DNA of 64,000 nucleotides from Candidatus Accumulibacter sp. 66-26 (lineage in GTDB: Bacteria; Pseudomonadota; Gammaproteobacteria; Burkholderiales; Rhodocyclaceae). Position 1 is the stretch's first letter. Each line of letters starts with the position of its first letter. The notes below the pieces were generated by a model. The model made no database searches. It saw only the letters and a program-made list of their open reading frames with translations, and was not told the origin of the DNA. Made by a program: the position numbers and the translations under genes. Location of the stretch: assembly GCA_001897745.1 (NCBI GenBank), contig MKUH01000019.1:124001-188000 (forward strand), read 5' to 3'. Of the stretch, positions 63,036-64,000 are shown one piece after another.

Positions 63036-64000
63036 TGACGCGGCCCAGTCTTGCCCAACTGATCGAGATCGAAAACGATCCGACGTTCCTCGAGTTTCGT
63101 TGCCCGCGCAGCGGTGTGCTGCTCTGGCCGCTGGTGCGTAATCAGTTCCTGCGTCAGCTGATCTCCGACCTCTACTACCAGCAGGCGCCGCTGGTCGCGG
63201 CCGTGCGAGCAGTGCCGCGTCGACAGACATTGGGGGCACTTGGCCGGGCACTCGGACACAATCTGCAGCAGGGCCGGATGCGCGGTGAGGTGTTGGTGGT
63301 CGGCACCGGTGCCGGACATTTTCAGCGCGAGGGTCGCTGGTTCAACCGCATCACCGATTATCTGGCGCAGGAGTCGCCTGCAAACACGGTGTCGGTCGAA
63401 GGCGTGGTGGACTGGCACGTACCGCATCCGCGCTGGAACCAGCGGGTCGCGTACTGGCTGCCTTGGCAGGGCGCAATCACGGTGGCCGGCCGCTTGTTGA
63501 CGCGCGACGCTCATGTGAGGGCTGCGCGCGAGTTGCTCGAATACGCCAGGCAGCGTGCTTCGCAATTACTGGGGCGGACCATTGCCGACTCGAACATGGA
63601 CATGCTGGTCGGTATGCTGGCGCGCAAGCTGGCGCGACTGCCCGTCATGCAATTCGCCTATCGCCGTCTGCTGGAACGGGTACAGCCGCGCTTGGTACTG
63701 CTGGAGCAGGCTTGTTACGGGGATTTTGCGCCCTTCAATCAGGTCGCGCGCGAGATGGGCATCCGCGTGGCTGAGCCCCAGCACGGCATGGTGTCCGGCG
63801 GCCACGACGCCTATTGCTATGCACCTGTTTTGCGCGAGAGCGAGGCGTACCGCGCCTGCCTGCCGCATGACTTTCTGGGTTACGGCGCTTGGTGGAACAG
63901 CCAGATCAACGTGCCGGTGCACAAATGGGTGATCGGCAACCCGCATTACAGCGAGCAGCGTCGATTCATTTCGCCGTTACAGGGAGAACAGAACGATATC
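63035..64000 (+). CDS. Possible glycosyl/glycerophosphotransferase-like protein (partial, runs off right edge)
   Basis: 322 codons are open to the window edge. GTG at 63035 overlaps the pseI stop (TAGTG). I do not recognise the family with certainty. The protein is soluble, with EVLVVGTGAGHFQ early, RVQPRLVLLEQACYGDFAPFNQVAREMG in the middle and EPQHGMVSGGHDAY after it. The QHG motif, preceded by a Rossmann-like strand, resembles capsule and CDP-glycerol type transferases with a GT-B fold. As the gene following pseI, it is a candidate transferase for pseudaminic acid; this is inference. Confidence 0.6.
   Translation, partial: MTRPSLAQLIEIENDPTFLEFRCPRSGVLLWPLVRNQFLRQLISDLYYQQAPLVAAVRAVPRRQTLGALGRALGHNLQQGRMRGEVLVVGTGAGHFQREGRWFNRITDYLAQESPANTVSVEGVVDWHVPHPRWNQRVAYWLPWQGAITVAGRLLTRDAHVRAARELLEYARQRASQLLGRTIADSNMDMLVGMLARKLARLPVMQFAYRRLLERVQPRLVLLEQACYGDFAPFNQVAREMGIRVAEPQHGMVSGGHDAYCYAPVLRESEAYRACLPHDFLGYGAWWNSQINVPVHKWVIGNPHYSEQRRFISPLQGEQNDI

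Overview
The window looks like chromosome of a high-GC betaproteobacterium, most probably of the Rhodocyclales. This is inferred from gene orders and product types (TPR gene divergent from mutM, ftsY-ftsE-ftsX, accB-accC-prmA-DUF3426-PfkB, olsB-olsA, CIRCE upstream of rpoH, betaproteobacterial-style caa3 oxidase operons), not from a marker gene. No rRNA, tRNA, CRISPR array or intact insertion sequence was recognised.

Layout. 0-12.7 kb holds housekeeping genes: a secreted TPR protein (cut by the left edge), mutM, a dynamin-like GTPase, a CHASE-GGDEF diguanylate cyclase, then a leftward block (M16 peptidase pair, rsmD, coaD, ferredoxin) divergent from ftsY-ftsE-ftsX. 12.9-17.8 kb is a first caa3 cytochrome c oxidase operon. 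17.8-24.6 kb is a leftward signalling operon: a 1492-residue hybrid sensor kinase followed by two response regulators with HD-GYP c-di-GMP phosphodiesterase domains. A decayed ABC-transporter gene, a CHRD protein and rpoH with a perfect CIRCE operator follow. 27.0-36.1 kb is a second caa3 oxidase locus, with the full assembly kit (SCO1, CtaG, SURF1, an SCO-like protein, CtaB, CtaA) and an FNR-type palindrome upstream. 36.1-48.6 kb returns to core genes: mpl, a nucleotidyltransferase-like protein, a TlpA-type thioredoxin, aroQ, accBC, prmA, a PfkB kinase, ornithine-lipid genes olsBA, apaH, galE and an H-NS-like gene.

From 48.6 kb base composition and codon use change and become mosaic. rfaH is followed by an exact ops element, a wrecked MarR-type EPS regulator, and a long tightly overlapping surface-polysaccharide operon that runs off the right edge. 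It encodes a WbpA/B/E/D-type route to a diacetamido-uronic acid nucleotide sugar, a Wzx flippase, a pseudaminic acid pathway (PseC, PseF, fused PseG-PseH, PseI, a Pse-associated methylase), an amidotransferase triad (WbpG/PseA family, HisH, HisF paralogues) and a terminal protein that may be a glycosyltransferase. PseB, needed for the first pseudaminic step, and the WbpI-type epimerase are not in the window.

The most unusual observation is in the second oxidase. CtaD2 and CoxB2 keep all metal ligands and the D-channel residues but have lost the recognisable K-channel set together (Ser to Pro, Thr to Leu, Lys to Leu in subunit I; the entrance Glu to Gln in subunit II). The first oxidase keeps all four. 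The cell thus appears to carry one conventional oxidase and one with a missing or rerouted second proton path, the latter next to the assembly genes and a possible anaerobic-regulator site.
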